A DNA stretch of 64,000 nucleotides, from the NCBI RefSeq assembly GCF_000186865.1, contig NW_008705567.1, positions 1,690,117-1,754,116 on the forward strand, read 5' to 3'. A model generated the notes under the pieces. The model saw only the letters and a program-made list of their open reading frames with translations. It did no database searches and was not told the origin of the DNA. Position 1 is the stretch's first letter. The number at the start of each line of letters is the position of its first letter. Source of the DNA: Aureococcus anophagefferens. Lineage: Eukaryota > Sar > Pelagophyceae > Pelagomonadales > Pelagomonadaceae. The translations under genes were made by a program, and so were the position numbers. This document shows positions 1 through 8,808 of the stretch, in pieces.

Positions 1-841
1 TGACGGACGTCACGCAGCGCACGGCGCGGTCCGGCCCGTCGGCGACGACGCCGACGACGCAGACGGAGTCGCGCGCCTTCGTCGGGAAGACCGCGTGGTA
101 CTCGTAGCGCCGCAGCGCGCACTCGAGGCCCGACCGCCCCGCGCCGTCGAGGAGGCGGGCGTCGTAGGTCTCGAGGATCGTCAGCTTCTTGAACTGTTTA
201 TCCCAGGCCTCGGGCGAGTGCGCCTTCTCGTCGAGCGCGGCGAGCACCGCGTCGCGCGGCGCGTCGACCGTCGTGACGCCGACGGAGTCCTTGACGCCCG
301 TGGCCTCGTTGACGTGGAACCAGACCTCGATGCCGTCGCGCACGCCCCATCTGTCCCAGCCGCGCCGCTCGCCCTTGCCGAGCGCCTCGATCGCGTCGAG
401 GCCCCGCCGCAGGGGCTCGAGCCGCGCGCGCGCGGCGCCCTCCGCGTGCTCCGCGTCGCTCAGGCGCGTGCCCGACACCTCGGGCACGTCCTCGACGGCC
501 GCCGCCGTCGGCTCCCGCGGCGGAGGCTCGCCCGACCGCCACGTGCACGCCGCCCACGTCACGGCCATGCCGACGGCGAACGCGGCCCACTCCCGCGGCT
601 CGAGCACGCCGTGGAGCGAGCCGAGGATGACGGCGAAGCCGACGACGAAGAGGCCGCCGGACGGCCCGCGGCGCGGCGCGGGCTCCTCGCCGAGGACGAC
701 GGCCTCGCGCGGCGGCGGCGGCGTCGTCGTCGCCGCGATGGGCGGCGCCGTCGTTTCTCGCAGCGGTGCGGTCGCGGGCGGCGGGCGCCGCGGCGGCGGC
801 GGCGGCCGCGCCGGCGCCTCCTTGCAGCTCAAGCAGAACAT
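1..841 (-). CDS. START-domain membrane protein, C-terminus beyond window
   Basis: This minus-strand frame opens at the ATG at 841-839 (starts MFCLSC) and stays open to the window edge, giving 280 codons; it is a partial gene. Residues 1-60 are Pro/Ala-rich. Two hydrophobic segments, about 63-80 and 85-101, look like membrane spans joined by a short loop. From about residue 145 to the edge the sequence resembles a START lipid-binding domain: an IEVWFHVNEATG-like strand, then the VGVTTVDAPRDAVLAAL, LETYDARL and YEYHAVFPTKARDSV stretches, in the order seen in StAR-related proteins. START domains bind sterols, phospholipids or ceramides; here the ligand is unknown. The membrane anchor suggests lipid transfer or sensing at an organelle surface (inference). 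The large frames on the other strand read as Arg-rich shadows. Confidence 0.7.
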   Translation of the reverse strand, partial: MFCLSCKEAPARPPPPPRRPPPATAPLRETTAPPIAATTTPPPPREAVVLGEEPAPRRGPSGGLFVVGFAVILGSLHGVLEPREWAAFAVGMAVTWAACTWRSGEPPPREPTAAAVEDVPEVSGTRLSDAEHAEGAARARLEPLRRGLDAIEALGKGERRGWDRWGVRDGIEVWFHVNEATGVKDSVGVTTVDAPRDAVLAALDEKAHSPEAWDKQFKKLTILETYDARLLDGAGRSGLECALRRYEYHAVFPTKARDSVCVVGVVADGPDRAVRCVTSV

Positions 842-880
842 CGCGCCGCGGGCGCGCGGACCGTCGACTGGTGTTTGGAG

Positions 881-985
881 CTCCTGAGCGCGGCGGGCGG
901 TGTTCGAGGAGTTCGCGGGCGCGCGGAACGTCGACTGGCGCTCGGAGCACGGCGTGCTCCTGAGCGCGGCGGGCGGTGTTCGAGG
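881..985. repeat. Two-copy direct repeat, 76-bp spacing
   Basis: The 29 bases at 881-909 recur at 957-985, starting CTCCTGAGCGCGGCGGGCGG and continuing through TGTTCGAGG. The repeat lies just upstream of the START-domain gene, so it sits in its promoter or 5' leader. Confidence 0.8.
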
Positions 986-1032
986 GGTTCGTGCTCGTGT
1001 TGTGCTCGTGTTGTGGTAATTCGCGCTTCAAC

Positions 1033-1424
1033 ATGGATGCTTTCCTTTGATACGGAGGCAGCCCGGATTCCAACCCGAGTCGGCTGCCCGGCTTTATAGA
1101 CCATCACCCGTGAGTGCCGAGTGCCTGTCACACTTCGGTGGCCTTGGCTAGTGAATGCACGACTCCCTCCGAGTGCTGGGATCAAATGCCACGTTTACGG
1201 TTTGCCCATAAGAGAGTCTTAGTGCTGGGCCGAAAACTCCGTGTAGATGGAGTTTTTGCCCAAGCGTTAACGCGAGGGTACTGCCTCAGGCCGGCAACGG
1301 AACAGGGTTACCTCCTGCTAGGACTGGTCTATGGACTACGAACTGGAGTGGTACCTAGTAACGAAGAGTAGGATCGTGTGGACACTAGCCCTAGGTGGGT
1401 ATTTTTTTTTTTTTTTTTTTTTTT
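1033..1424 (+). ncRNA. Possible structured RNA ending in T-run (tentative)
   Basis: The interval combines three strong inverted repeats with a terminal run of 23 T, which on the plus strand resembles a polymerase III stop. I could not match it to tRNA, 5S, U1, U2, U4, U5, U6, SRP or RNase P by eye. On the minus strand GGTTGGAATCC resembles a tRNA B box (consensus GGTTCGANNCC) with one mismatch, but no cloverleaf forms around it. It could equally be a retroposed or low-complexity remnant. Confidence 0.2.
1402..1424. repeat. T23 homopolymer (A23 on the minus strand)
   Basis: Twenty-three consecutive T on the plus strand in a GC-saturated region. It lies 107 bases past the stop codon of the minus-strand PLP-fold gene, the distance expected for a templated poly(A) tail. 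Confidence 0.95.
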
Positions 1425-1530
1425 CGTTTTCGTTATGCGGAGGCGGAGCAGGACGCGAAGATGGAGCAGCCGCTCGAAGATACACAGATTACAATATACA
1501 AAAAACAACACGCGGGCATGGACAGGGGGA

Positions 1531-3057
1531 TCAGGGATCTTCGGTGAACGGGAGGATGTTGTTCGACGCGCGCTCCACCTTGTCGTAGAAGTGGGCCTTG
1601 ATGACCGCGGCGACGTCGTGGTTCGTCGGCGTCGGCCAGAGCCGGAGCGCGTTCGGCTCCGCGTCGATGGTGATGAGGGAGTAGGTGTCCTCGAGCAGGG
1701 CCGTGAGCTCGGCGCAGACGTCCGCGTCGGCGAACTCGACGATCAGGAGCGGGAAGCGCGGCCGTAGCGTCGCGACGTCGGCCGGGATCGCGCCGCGGAC
1801 CGCGGCCGCGCACGCGTCGAAGGACCGCTTCCGGAACTGCGTGTACTCGCGCGCGAAGATGAGGAAGGCGAGCGACGGGCTCTCCGGGATGGACGTCACG
1901 GGCGCGTGCGTGATGAGCGCGTGCGCGCCGCCCGCGACGGCCGCCTGGAGGCCGCCGCGGCCGTCGCCGCGCGCGCAGCACTCGAAGCGCGCGTCGTCGA
2001 GGAAGATCATCGACGAGAGCCCAAAGTCCTTGAAGCCCGACTGCACGACGCCCAGGGCGCCGTCGAGGATCTTCCGGACCGCCGCCGGGTCCGCGCCGCC
2101 GCGGCGGTCGAGCACGTCGCGCGCGACGCAGCAGCCCGCCAGCGCCGCGTCGACGAAGACCGCCGCGTCAGCGCCGTCGCGCGCGCAGCGGGCCATGATG
2201 TTTTGGAACCAGTCCACGTCCGTCGACTCGCCGCTGACCGTGTTCGCGAGCGTGAAGACGCCCACGGCCAGGTCGCCCGCGCGGAGCCGCGTCGCCTCGA
2301 GCGCGGCGTCGTCGTCCGGGGACACGTGGATCGCGGAGAGGAACGGGTGCGCCGCGTACTTGCCGAGCACGTTGGCCCAGCAGTAGTGCGCGTCCGCGGG
2401 CAGCACGAGCTTGATGGGCCGCTCGCGGAGCGACGCCTCGTGCGCGAGGAGCGACGCGAAGGCCTCGATGGACTTGGTCGTCGACGGGAAGAGCTCGAAG
2501 TGGACGCTGTCGTCCGCGCGGCCGAAGTAGAGCTCCTTGACGCGGTCCTGGAACGCGGGCTCCTTGTTGAGGCACGCGACGGTCATCGCGAGCCGGCCGC
2601 CGCGCGTGCCGCCCGCGCTGTTCATGAGCGCGCCGCTCCGCATGCGCTGGAGCATCTCCGTCGCCTCGACGGGCACGCCGTGGTGCACGTTCAGGTCGCG
2701 CACGAAGCGGTCGAGCGTCGCCGGCCCGTGCAGCACGGGGACGCCGTGGTTCCGCCGCAGCAGCTCCTGGCCCCGCGCGAACCGCGCGAACATGCGCGAG
2801 CAGAGCGCGACCGCGTCGTCGTCGACGGCGCCGGCGAGCTCGTCGGCGTCGGCGGCGGCGACCGGCGCGTCGACGGCGGTGGCGACCAGCTCTTCGTCGT
2901 CGACGAGCGACGCGTCGAAGACGGGCAAGCGCACGCCGAGGGTGCCGTGCGGAGCGCTGCGCAGCGCGCGAGACAGCGGCGTGCCGCGCCGCGGGTTGCT
3001 CTGCAACGCGAGCGCGGGCACGGCGAGGCACGCGACGAGCCTCGCCATGCCGAACAT
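1531..3057 (-). CDS. PLP-dependent decarboxylase/aminotransferase-fold protein
   Basis: 508 residues from ATG at 3057, with a second possible start three codons in. The N-terminus (ARLVACLAVPALALQ) is a signal-peptide-like stretch, so the protein is probably secreted or sent to the plastid. The middle resembles the large domain of fold-type I PLP enzymes, especially group II decarboxylases: ADAHYCWANVLGK (His about 224, ring-stacking position), TVSGESTDVDW, the VFVDAALAG aspartate (about 303) that would hold the pyridine nitrogen, and QSGFKDFGLSS, whose Lys (about 343) is the candidate Schiff-base lysine. The C-terminal third has the small-domain pattern. The substrate cannot be told. Length suits the family. 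It lies head-to-tail with the CAP-Gly gene, 61 bp apart. Poly(A) in the DNA about 107 bp past the stop raises the possibility of a retrocopy. Confidence 0.65.
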   Translation of the reverse strand: MFGMARLVACLAVPALALQSNPRRGTPLSRALRSAPHGTLGVRLPVFDASLVDDEELVATAVDAPVAAADADELAGAVDDDAVALCSRMFARFARGQELLRRNHGVPVLHGPATLDRFVRDLNVHHGVPVEATEMLQRMRSGALMNSAGGTRGGRLAMTVACLNKEPAFQDRVKELYFGRADDSVHFELFPSTTKSIEAFASLLAHEASLRERPIKLVLPADAHYCWANVLGKYAAHPFLSAIHVSPDDDAALEATRLRAGDLAVGVFTLANTVSGESTDVDWFQNIMARCARDGADAAVFVDAALAGCCVARDVLDRRGGADPAAVRKILDGALGVVQSGFKDFGLSSMIFLDDARFECCARGDGRGGLQAAVAGGAHALITHAPVTSIPESPSLAFLIFAREYTQFRKRSFDACAAAVRGAIPADVATLRPRFPLLIVEFADADVCAELTALLEDTYSLITIDAEPNALRLWPTPTNHDVAAVIKAHFYDKVERASNNILPFTEDP

Positions 3058-3118
3058 CCTGATTCAAACCTGTGTGGAAAAGAGCGACCGCAACCAGTAC
3101 TGCAACGAGTACACCTCC

Positions 3119-4327
3119 TTAGTGGAAGCGCGCGCGTTCGAGCTCCGCGGCCTGGGCCCGGGCCTCGTCGGTCTTGTCCAGGGTCGCAGCGCCGCCCTCG
3201 ACCATGCGGCGCTCGAGGGACGCGCCGGAGAAGGACGACTTGCGCACGGAGAGCCGCGAGAGGCGGCGCTTCTCCGCGGCGTCGTCGTACTTCTCGTGGA
3301 AGTAGTTGAGGACGGGCAGCGGGTTCCGCGGGAGCTTGTCGACGGGCGTCATCGTCGCGTAGTCGACGTCGTCGAGCTGGACCTCCGACGGGTTCACCAT
3401 GAGGCCGCGCTTCGGCGCGCACTCGAAGTACTCCTTGCCCTTGACGACGCCGCTGTTGCGGCCCCGGTCGTGGTCGAGCTCGACGCCCACCATGGTGCCC
3501 CGCGTGTAGTCCACGGGCCCCACGTAGCGCACGGTGGCCTTGTCGCCCGTCGCGAGGACGCGGACGCGGCAGCCCTCCGCGAGCTCGCGCGACCGCACGC
3601 GCTCGCGGTCGCGCCGGTCCTCGACGCGTCGGCCCAGGCCCCGCGCGTTCTTGACGAAGAGCGCGCGCCGCTGCTTCTCGTCCTCCTTGTCGAGCTTCTC
3701 CCGGCCCTTGGCGTCGAGCGCCGCCGCGCCCAGGCTGTCCTGGACCGCGGCGAGCGACATGAGGTAGGCGACGCAGGCCTTGTGGCCCCGCCGCTTCGCC
3801 ATCCACAGCGCGTCGGCGCCGCGCGCGCGCTCGATGCGCGCGTCGAAGTAGGGCGCGAGGTGCTCCGCGACGTCGACGGGGTCGCAGTCGCCGAACTCGA
3901 CGAGCGCGCGCAGCAATCCCAGGAACCCGTTGATGGCGCAGGCGTGGAGCGCCGTGACGCCGCTGTAGGGGCACCGCGCCTGGGCGTAGAGGCTGCTCTT
4001 GCCGTACTTCTTGACGTCGTCGACGACGACCTCGTGGAACTTGGACCGCCGCTCGCGGCCGCCGTCGATGCGCCAGCTGCCGGGGCAGAAGACCTCGTAG
4101 AGCTTCTGGTGCGCCTCGACCTCGGCGTCCGGCGCGAAGGGCTCCACGGGCGGCGCGTTGATGCTGTAGTTCCGCAGGCCGAAGACGTCGTCCTCGAGGT
4201 ACTGGGCGCGCGTCAGGGTTTCCTTCGTCGCGTGGCTCTCGAAGCCCGCGGTCTCCTCGTCGTCGTCGTCGCTGATGACGTCCACGGCCTGGAGCCGCAT
4301 GCGCGCGGCCATCTCCGACGTCGACAT
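3119..4327 (-). CDS. Ankyrin and CAP-Gly domain protein (tubulin-associated)
   Basis: 402 residues from ATG at 4327 (MSTSEM). The frame extends upstream only through non-ATG codons. Residues 124-160 (TALHACAINGFLGLLRALVE) form an ankyrin-type helix pair in a region with further degenerate repeats. Residues 252-318 are a CAP-Gly domain: VRVLATGDKATVRYVG, then GVELDHDRGRNSGVVKG and YFECAPKRGLMV. The family's GKNDG groove motif reads GRNSG here, so binding of EEY/F tails may be weakened. CAP-Gly proteins bind tubulin or EB-protein C-termini; tubulin-folding cofactors B and E carry this domain, but the ankyrin pairing is different. The C-terminus is a basic, charged helix. It shares a 168-bp divergent interval with the syntaxin gene. 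Confidence 0.75.
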   Translation of the reverse strand: MSTSEMAARMRLQAVDVISDDDDEETAGFESHATKETLTRAQYLEDDVFGLRNYSINAPPVEPFAPDAEVEAHQKLYEVFCPGSWRIDGGRERRSKFHEVVVDDVKKYGKSSLYAQARCPYSGVTALHACAINGFLGLLRALVEFGDCDPVDVAEHLAPYFDARIERARGADALWMAKRRGHKACVAYLMSLAAVQDSLGAAALDAKGREKLDKEDEKQRRALFVKNARGLGRRVEDRRDRERVRSRELAEGCRVRVLATGDKATVRYVGPVDYTRGTMVGVELDHDRGRNSGVVKGKEYFECAPKRGLMVNPSEVQLDDVDYATMTPVDKLPRNPLPVLNYFHEKYDDAAEKRRLSRLSVRKSSFSGASLERRMVEGGAATLDKTDEARAQAAELERARFH

Positions 4328-4495
4328 GTCGGAGGAGGGCTGCCCGCCTCGGGAGTTATGTTGATTCCATCGGTGGCCGCTGCAACGATGCAGCAACGTG
4401 AAGGAGGTTTTGGCCTGTCAACAGGTGTTGCCTCTCTCTCGACGTGCGCGACGCGCGCCGAGCGCAACGCGCGCGCCTCGTCGTGCGCAACGACG

Positions 4496-5521
4496 ATGAC
4501 GGACCGCGGCCTGGAGTTCAAGAGCGCCTGCCGCCTCGCGCGCAAGAAGCTCGGCGCGCCCGCCGCCGCCGACGAGCCGCGCGCCGGTGCGCCGGCGCTG
4601 CACCAGTCGCTGGCGGCGCGCCAGTCGTCGGCCATCGCCGCGAAGCTGTCGGAGATCGACGGCCGCCTCGCGAACCTGCGGGCCGCGGCGGAGCGCAAGC
4701 ACGACGGCGGCGCCAACGCCTTCGAGCGCGCGATGGCCGCCGTCGAGCGCGACTGCGCGTGGGCCGACAAGGGCATCGCGGCGATCCTCGCGGCGGCGGA
4801 CGGCAAGCGCGGCCAGCGCCGGGACCACGAGCGCGTCATCGCGGCGACGCTGCGGTCGCGGCTCGGCGACCGGCTCCGCGAGGTCCAGGCCTGCGCGGCC
4901 GCGCGGCAGCGGGCCCTCAAAGAGCAGCAGAAGCGGCGCAACAAATTTTCCCACAGCGGGCCCGCGATCTCGACGCGCGTCCAGCTCGACACGCCCCTCT
5001 TCGCCACGGCCTACAAGCCGCGCGCGCCCGCGCGGCCGCCCGCGGCCGCGCCGCCGCGGCCCGCGGCCGCGGCCGCGGCCGCGCCGGCCGCGGCCGCCGC
5101 GCCGCCGGGCGCCTTCGCGCCGTCGAGCTCCTTCGCGCCCAGCGGGCTCCGGGCGCGGCGGCCCGGCGCCGCCGCCGGCGCCGCGGCGGAGACCCAGTCG
5201 CGGCTCCAGCTCCAGCAGGAGCAGCAGCGGCAGCAGATGATGCTCGAGCAGACGTCGCGGCGGCGCCTCGACACGGCGCACAACATCGAGAAGGAGATCG
5301 GCAAGCTCGGCGAGGTCTTCTCGCGCTTCTCGTCCCTCGTCGCCCAGCAGGCCGAGGTCGTCGAGCGCCTCGACGACGACGTCGAGGGCGCGCTCGGCGA
5401 GGTCGAGATGGGCCACGCGGAGCTCCTCAAGGCGCAGGAGGTCCTCCGGGGCAACCGGGCGCTCTTCCTGAAGGTCTTCGCCGTGCTCATCGCCCTCATC
5501 GTCCTCTTCGTCCTGTTCTAA
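4496..5521 (+). CDS. Syntaxin-5-like Qa-SNARE
   Basis: 341 residues from ATG at 4496 (MTDRGLEFKSA). The opening resembles the syntaxin-5/Sed5 N-terminus (DRT.EF) that binds Sly1-type SM proteins. Helical segments (residues 40-150) fit an Habc domain. A long Pro/Ala-rich linker (180-230) and a Gln-rich stretch precede the SNARE helix (about 260-322), with the heptad pattern FSRFSSLVAQQAEVVERLDD and the zero-layer Gln in QQAEVV. The last 19 residues (LFLKVFAVLIALIVLFVLF) are a tail anchor. Sed5-type SNAREs mediate ER-to-Golgi and intra-Golgi fusion. Together with the TVP23 gene in this window it is one of two Golgi-traffic genes, but they are not adjacent. The stop is 44 bp from that of the convergent ankyrin gene. 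Confidence 0.85.
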   Translation: MTDRGLEFKSACRLARKKLGAPAAADEPRAGAPALHQSLAARQSSAIAAKLSEIDGRLANLRAAAERKHDGGANAFERAMAAVERDCAWADKGIAAILAAADGKRGQRRDHERVIAATLRSRLGDRLREVQACAAARQRALKEQQKRRNKFSHSGPAISTRVQLDTPLFATAYKPRAPARPPAAAPPRPAAAAAAAPAAAAAPPGAFAPSSSFAPSGLRARRPGAAAGAAAETQSRLQLQQEQQRQQMMLEQTSRRRLDTAHNIEKEIGKLGEVFSRFSSLVAQQAEVVERLDDDVEGALGEVEMGHAELLKAQEVLRGNRALFLKVFAVLIALIVLFVLF

Positions 5522-5565
5522 GGGTGTTGATACTATTGTCGAGATGCGTATGTTTCGCGCGCGTT

Positions 5566-6348
5566 CTAGACTCCCCGGGCCGCAAAGTTCCAGAACGTCA
5601 AGATGTGCTCGAAGACCTCGTCGGGAAGCGGGATATTGTTCGCGGCGCGGCGCGAGCGCGTTCCCGCTTCGCCGGCGGCCGGGATCGGCGGCGCGCCGAA
5701 GCATCTCGCGAGATGCGGCGGCGGCGTCGCGCGGCCCGCGAGGCACAGGTAGCGCAGCGAGAGGAGCGCGACGACGGGCTCCCGCACGTACGCCTTCCAC
5801 GACCCGGCGTTTTCCACGGCCGTGAGCAGGTCGACGATACTTTGGCGTCGATGGGAGTGGAACGACGACAAGTTTTGGCGTGCGATGTCGAGCGCAGTTT
5901 TACCATAATCATCCCGAAGACTGAAAGACGCTCCGTTTCTTAGCAGAGCGCGCACACAATCAACTCGATGGAGTGTGACTTGATACATGAGCGCTGTTTC
6001 GTGTCCGTCGACTTCGTCGTCACGTGGGCGCCGTGCATAATCAACAGCCGCGCCCGACGCGACGAGGAGGTCGATCGCGCGCTCATTTTCCGCTATCATC
6101 AGAGGCCGAATATCGAACTGTTCATTATCAGACAGATTTGGGTCCGCGCCGCGCTCAAGGAGAAACTTGACAAGATCGCAGTGGCCATGATCCGATGCCA
6201 AGCAGAGCATAGTGTCGGCATTTCTCTCGTCATGTGAAGCAAATCTATCATTCACATCAAAACCAGCTGCGAGCACGCTCTTGACTGCGCCGATATCCCC
6301 CCTTGCGGCCGCCCGATACGCTACCACGTCAAACGCCTCCTCCTGCAT
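5566..6348 (-). CDS. Ankyrin-repeat protein with F-box-like C-terminus
   Basis: 260 residues from ATG at 6348 (MQEEAFDVVAY). The frame continues upstream to a GTG at 6453, so an unseen upstream exon is possible. It has at least five ankyrin repeats (AVKSVLAAGFDVND, LVKFLLERGADPN, AIDLLVASGAAVDY, CVRALLRNGASF and a final TALDIARQ). After a Pro-rich linker the C-terminus reads LPDEVFEHILTFWNF, an F-box-like LP..V...IL.FW motif. The two ankyrin genes at 49.2-51.0 kb share this layout and ending. Ankyrin plus a terminal LP motif suggests a substrate receptor of an SCF- or SOCS-type ubiquitin ligase (inference). Confidence 0.8.
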   Translation of the reverse strand: MQEEAFDVVAYRAAARGDIGAVKSVLAAGFDVNDRFASHDERNADTMLCLASDHGHCDLVKFLLERGADPNLSDNEQFDIRPLMIAENERAIDLLVASGAAVDYARRPRDDEVDGHETALMYQVTLHRVDCVRALLRNGASFSLRDDYGKTALDIARQNLSSFHSHRRQSIVDLLTAVENAGSWKAYVREPVVALLSLRYLCLAGRATPPPHLARCFGAPPIPAAGEAGTRSRRAANNIPLPDEVFEHILTFWNFAARGV

Positions 6349-6505
6349 CTGCGCGCGCCAAAAATTACCACGATTGACCAAGACTTGACCAAGGTCGTCG
6401 GAGATCTGTCGGAGCCTCCGCGGCGGCGTCCTGTCGGCCGCACGACTCGCCACGAGGCTCGCACGGCTCGTTTCACATCTAGACTCCCACCGGCGGGATG
6501 TGTTA

Positions 6506-7528
6506 TTAGGACCGCGGCGTGGCCGACGACGCGCGCTGGTCGTCGCCCGGCATGCCGAACTTGGAGCCGTCGGCGACCTCCATGGTGCCGATGAGGCCGT
6601 CGAAGGGCGGCAGGCCCGAGACGCGCCGGAGCACCCTGCCGTTCTTCTTGATGATGATCGTGAGGCCCTTCGCGACGGGGTCGAAGCCCTGGGACGACGC
6701 CGTCTCGATCTCCGACGCGAGGTAGTCGGCCCACGCGTCGGGCCCCCGGGGGAACGCGACGACGCCCGCGGACCGCGCGACGTCGAAGTTGCGGTCGTTT
6801 TCGCCGGCCTCGGTGGAGCGCCAGGCCGCCGCGGCGTCGCCGACGCGCAGGCCGCCCGCCTCGAGGAGCACGGGCACGACGACCATGTCCACGGACTCGA
6901 TGGCCTCCGGTAAGGTGTTCGCGTCGGGCCGCTGGTCCGCGGACAGCCGGCGCGCGAGCGTCTCGACGTAGGCTCGGCCGCCGCAGGCGATGACGACGCG
7001 GCTCGTGCGGCGGTAGTCCGCCAGGGGCGCGCGCTTCTCCGGCGCGGCCGCGGGCGACACGACGAGCTTCGCGAGCCGACCGCCCTGCGCGATGCGCTCC
7101 AAATTCGCCTGGCCCGCGCGCCAGTCGTTGTAGGTGACGGCGGCGCAGGCGACGATGGCGACGAGGTTGATGCCGCAGGACTGGAGCGCGTCGCTCAGGG
7201 GCGGCGCGTCGCGGAAGCCCGCGTTCGCTTTAAAAGCGTTGAGGAGCGAGAAGTAGAACGCGAGGCCGGCCGAGCCCGTCGACGCGCCGAAGAAGAGGAG
7301 GCGCACCTTGCGGAAGGGCGAGTCGATCTCCTCGCGGAGCCGCTGCTTCGCCGTGTAGCCGCCGAAGAGCTCGTCCTCGTCGGGCAGCGCCGCGAGCCGC
7401 GTCTCGGAGCGCGGCGCTTCGGAGAGTGGCGCCGGCGATCGGCGAGCGGCGCTGGCGACGGCGCGCGTCCGCGGCGCGACGAGCGCGTGCGACAGCGTTG
7501 CGAGCAGCAGGAGCGTAGTTGACCGCAT
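6506..7528 (-). CDS. LPA1/Rep27-like plastid protein (photosystem II assembly)
   Basis: 340 residues from ATG at 7528. The N-terminus (MRSTTLLLLATLSHALVAP) is a signal peptide followed by an Ala/Pro/Arg-rich stretch, the two-part presequence of secondary plastids. The mature part begins with SPFRKVRLLFFGASTGSAG, characteristic of the Low PSII Accumulation 1/Rep27 (DUF3493) family, with two membrane spans: one at AGLAFYFSLLNAF, one at GINLVAIVACAAVTY. The remaining 180 residues are soluble and include a thioredoxin-like or DUF-like fold I cannot place. LPA1/Rep27 proteins are thylakoid factors for D1 insertion and PSII repair. Length is typical for algal homologues without TPRs. It shares a 132-bp divergent interval with the WW gene. 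Confidence 0.7.
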   Translation of the reverse strand: MRSTTLLLLATLSHALVAPRTRAVASAARRSPAPLSEAPRSETRLAALPDEDELFGGYTAKQRLREEIDSPFRKVRLLFFGASTGSAGLAFYFSLLNAFKANAGFRDAPPLSDALQSCGINLVAIVACAAVTYNDWRAGQANLERIAQGGRLAKLVVSPAAAPEKRAPLADYRRTSRVVIACGGRAYVETLARRLSADQRPDANTLPEAIESVDMVVVPVLLEAGGLRVGDAAAAWRSTEAGENDRNFDVARSAGVVAFPRGPDAWADYLASEIETASSQGFDPVAKGLTIIIKKNGRVLRRVSGLPPFDGLIGTMEVADGSKFGMPGDDQRASSATPRS

Positions 7529-7660
7529 GGTTGCACGCGTCGACGGAGCTCGAGGGCGGCGTCGTGGTCGGCGCCAGCACAGTCTGTGTGCTCGGCGCTG
7601 CTTCGCTATCTCTTCGCTGACTCGTTGACCTCATTGCCACAGCGGTGCCAAGCTCGCGCG

Positions 7661-8753
7661 ATGGGCAGGCGTCTCGTGCGGCGCCTCAAGGCGCCGGCGC
7701 CGGCGCCGGCTGCGGCCATGGCCGGCCTCGTCGACTACGGCAGCGACTCCGACGCCAACTCGGAGGCCGACGACGCCTCGGACGCCGCGCCAGCTCCCGC
7801 CGCGACCTGGGACAAGCACGTCGACGCGCAGAGCGGCGCGCCGTACTGGTGGAACCGCGCGACGAACGAGACGACCTGGGACGACCCGACGCCCGCGGCC
7901 GAGGCGCCGGCCCCGCCCGAGGCGCCCGAGCCGGCGCCGTCGCCGCTCGCGCCGCTCGCTCCCGTGCTCGAGGCCCTCGAGGCCGAGCTCGCGACGTACG
8001 CCAAGGTCCGCAACGCGAAGAGCGACGGCGCCTCGACGGGCGAGGCCTTTAGTTTGAACGCCGCCCAGCGCACGCGCCTCGCCTTCGCGCGCGACGCCGG
8101 CGTTTCTTGTTTCGCGGTCGCCGCTCCGACGCTCTACTCTAGGTCGACGACGGGCGACGCCGTGCAGCCCGTCGCGGAGCCCGCGGCGCGCCTCGCGCTC
8201 GCCATGCGCGCCGCGCGCGCCGCCTGCGACGACGACGCCCTCCGCGGCGCCGTCGCGTTGGGGGCGGCCCTCGCGCGCTACGCGGACTGGTACTCGGGCG
8301 CGCTGAGCGACGACCTGTTCGTCTGCCGGCTCCGGTCCATGGCGGGCCTCCTCGACGCGCCCGCGCCGGCGCCGGCGCCGGCGCCGCCCCCCGCACCCGC
8401 ACCGGCGCCGGCGCCGAAGCGGAAGCGCCGCGTCGGCGCGCCGCTGCCGAGCAGCTCCGACGACGACGAGGCGGCGCCGAAGAAGCCCAAGGCGCCGGGC
8501 CCGCTGCCGGACGGCTGGGCCGCGACGTGGGCGCGCGCCGGCGTCGGGAGGAGCCGCACCGGGCCATTGCGACGCGCCGTTTTCCAGAATGACCGCGGCG
8601 ACCGACGTTTACCGCCGCCGCGTTTGAGGGGGGGTTCGGGCCGCGCGGCACTCACTTTCGCGCGCGCGCCCCGCGCAGGATGCGACGCACGGCTCCGTCT
8701 ACTACTACAACGCCGCCACGGGCGCGAGCTCCTGGGAGCGGCCCGCGGCGTAA
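7661..8753 (+). CDS. Protein with two WW domains (spliced; FNBP4-like)
   Basis: Joining 7661-8542 to 8679-8753 gives 318 residues. ATG 7661 is the first start; a second ATG at 7718 (MAGLVDYGSDSD) is equally likely, because LVDYGSDS near the N-terminus is typical of FNBP4-type spliceosomal WW proteins. WW1 is at about 48-76 (TWDKHVDAQSG then YWWNRATNETTWDDP). WW2 is at about 280-318: exon 1 encodes GPLPDGWAATWARAG and exon 2 completes it with SVYYYNAATGASSWERP. Without splicing the second WW is destroyed. Pro/Ala-rich and acidic Ser linkers lie between, with a basic KRKRR patch that may be a nuclear signal. WW domains bind proline motifs; a role in pre-mRNA splicing is inference. Confidence 0.75.
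8543..8678 (+). other. Spliceosomal intron in WW gene
   Basis: Phase-0 GT-AG intron of 136 bp: donor GTCGGG after codon GGC, acceptor CCCCGCGCAG. Removal rebuilds a textbook WW domain ending SSWERP and a TAA stop 24 codons later. The retained sequence would give an Arg-rich tail instead. Confidence 0.85.
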
Positions 8754-8808
8754 ATTTATCGAGGCTTGACTTGGACTTCTCCTTGAAGTGCAAGTGTCGC
8801 GCGTTCAA

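Larger units (their letters stand above)
842..1530. other. Intergenic stretch with structured, AT-richer core
   Basis: No convincing protein is seen. The first 180 bases hold a 76-bp-period direct repeat. From about 1033 the composition becomes clearly AT-richer than in the flanking genes and contains strong inverted repeats: GGCAGCC/GGCTGCC (1057-1063 with 1082-1088), an 8-bp stem AAAACTCC/GGAGTTTT around an 8-base loop (1233-1256) and the palindrome GCGTTAACGC (1264-1273). It ends in T23 at 1402-1424. From 1425 to 1530 lies the 3' flank of the next minus-strand gene. Confidence 0.6.

Noticed and set aside
1057..1088. A tRNA gene read on the minus strand
   Set aside because: Only a B-box-like GGTTGGAATCC is present, with a mismatch at a nearly invariant base. 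No acceptor, D or anticodon arms can be formed around it.
2537..4495. Upstream extension of the syntaxin frame
   Set aside because: It is antisense to the PLP-fold and CAP-Gly genes. The protein from ATG 4496 is of normal syntaxin length.
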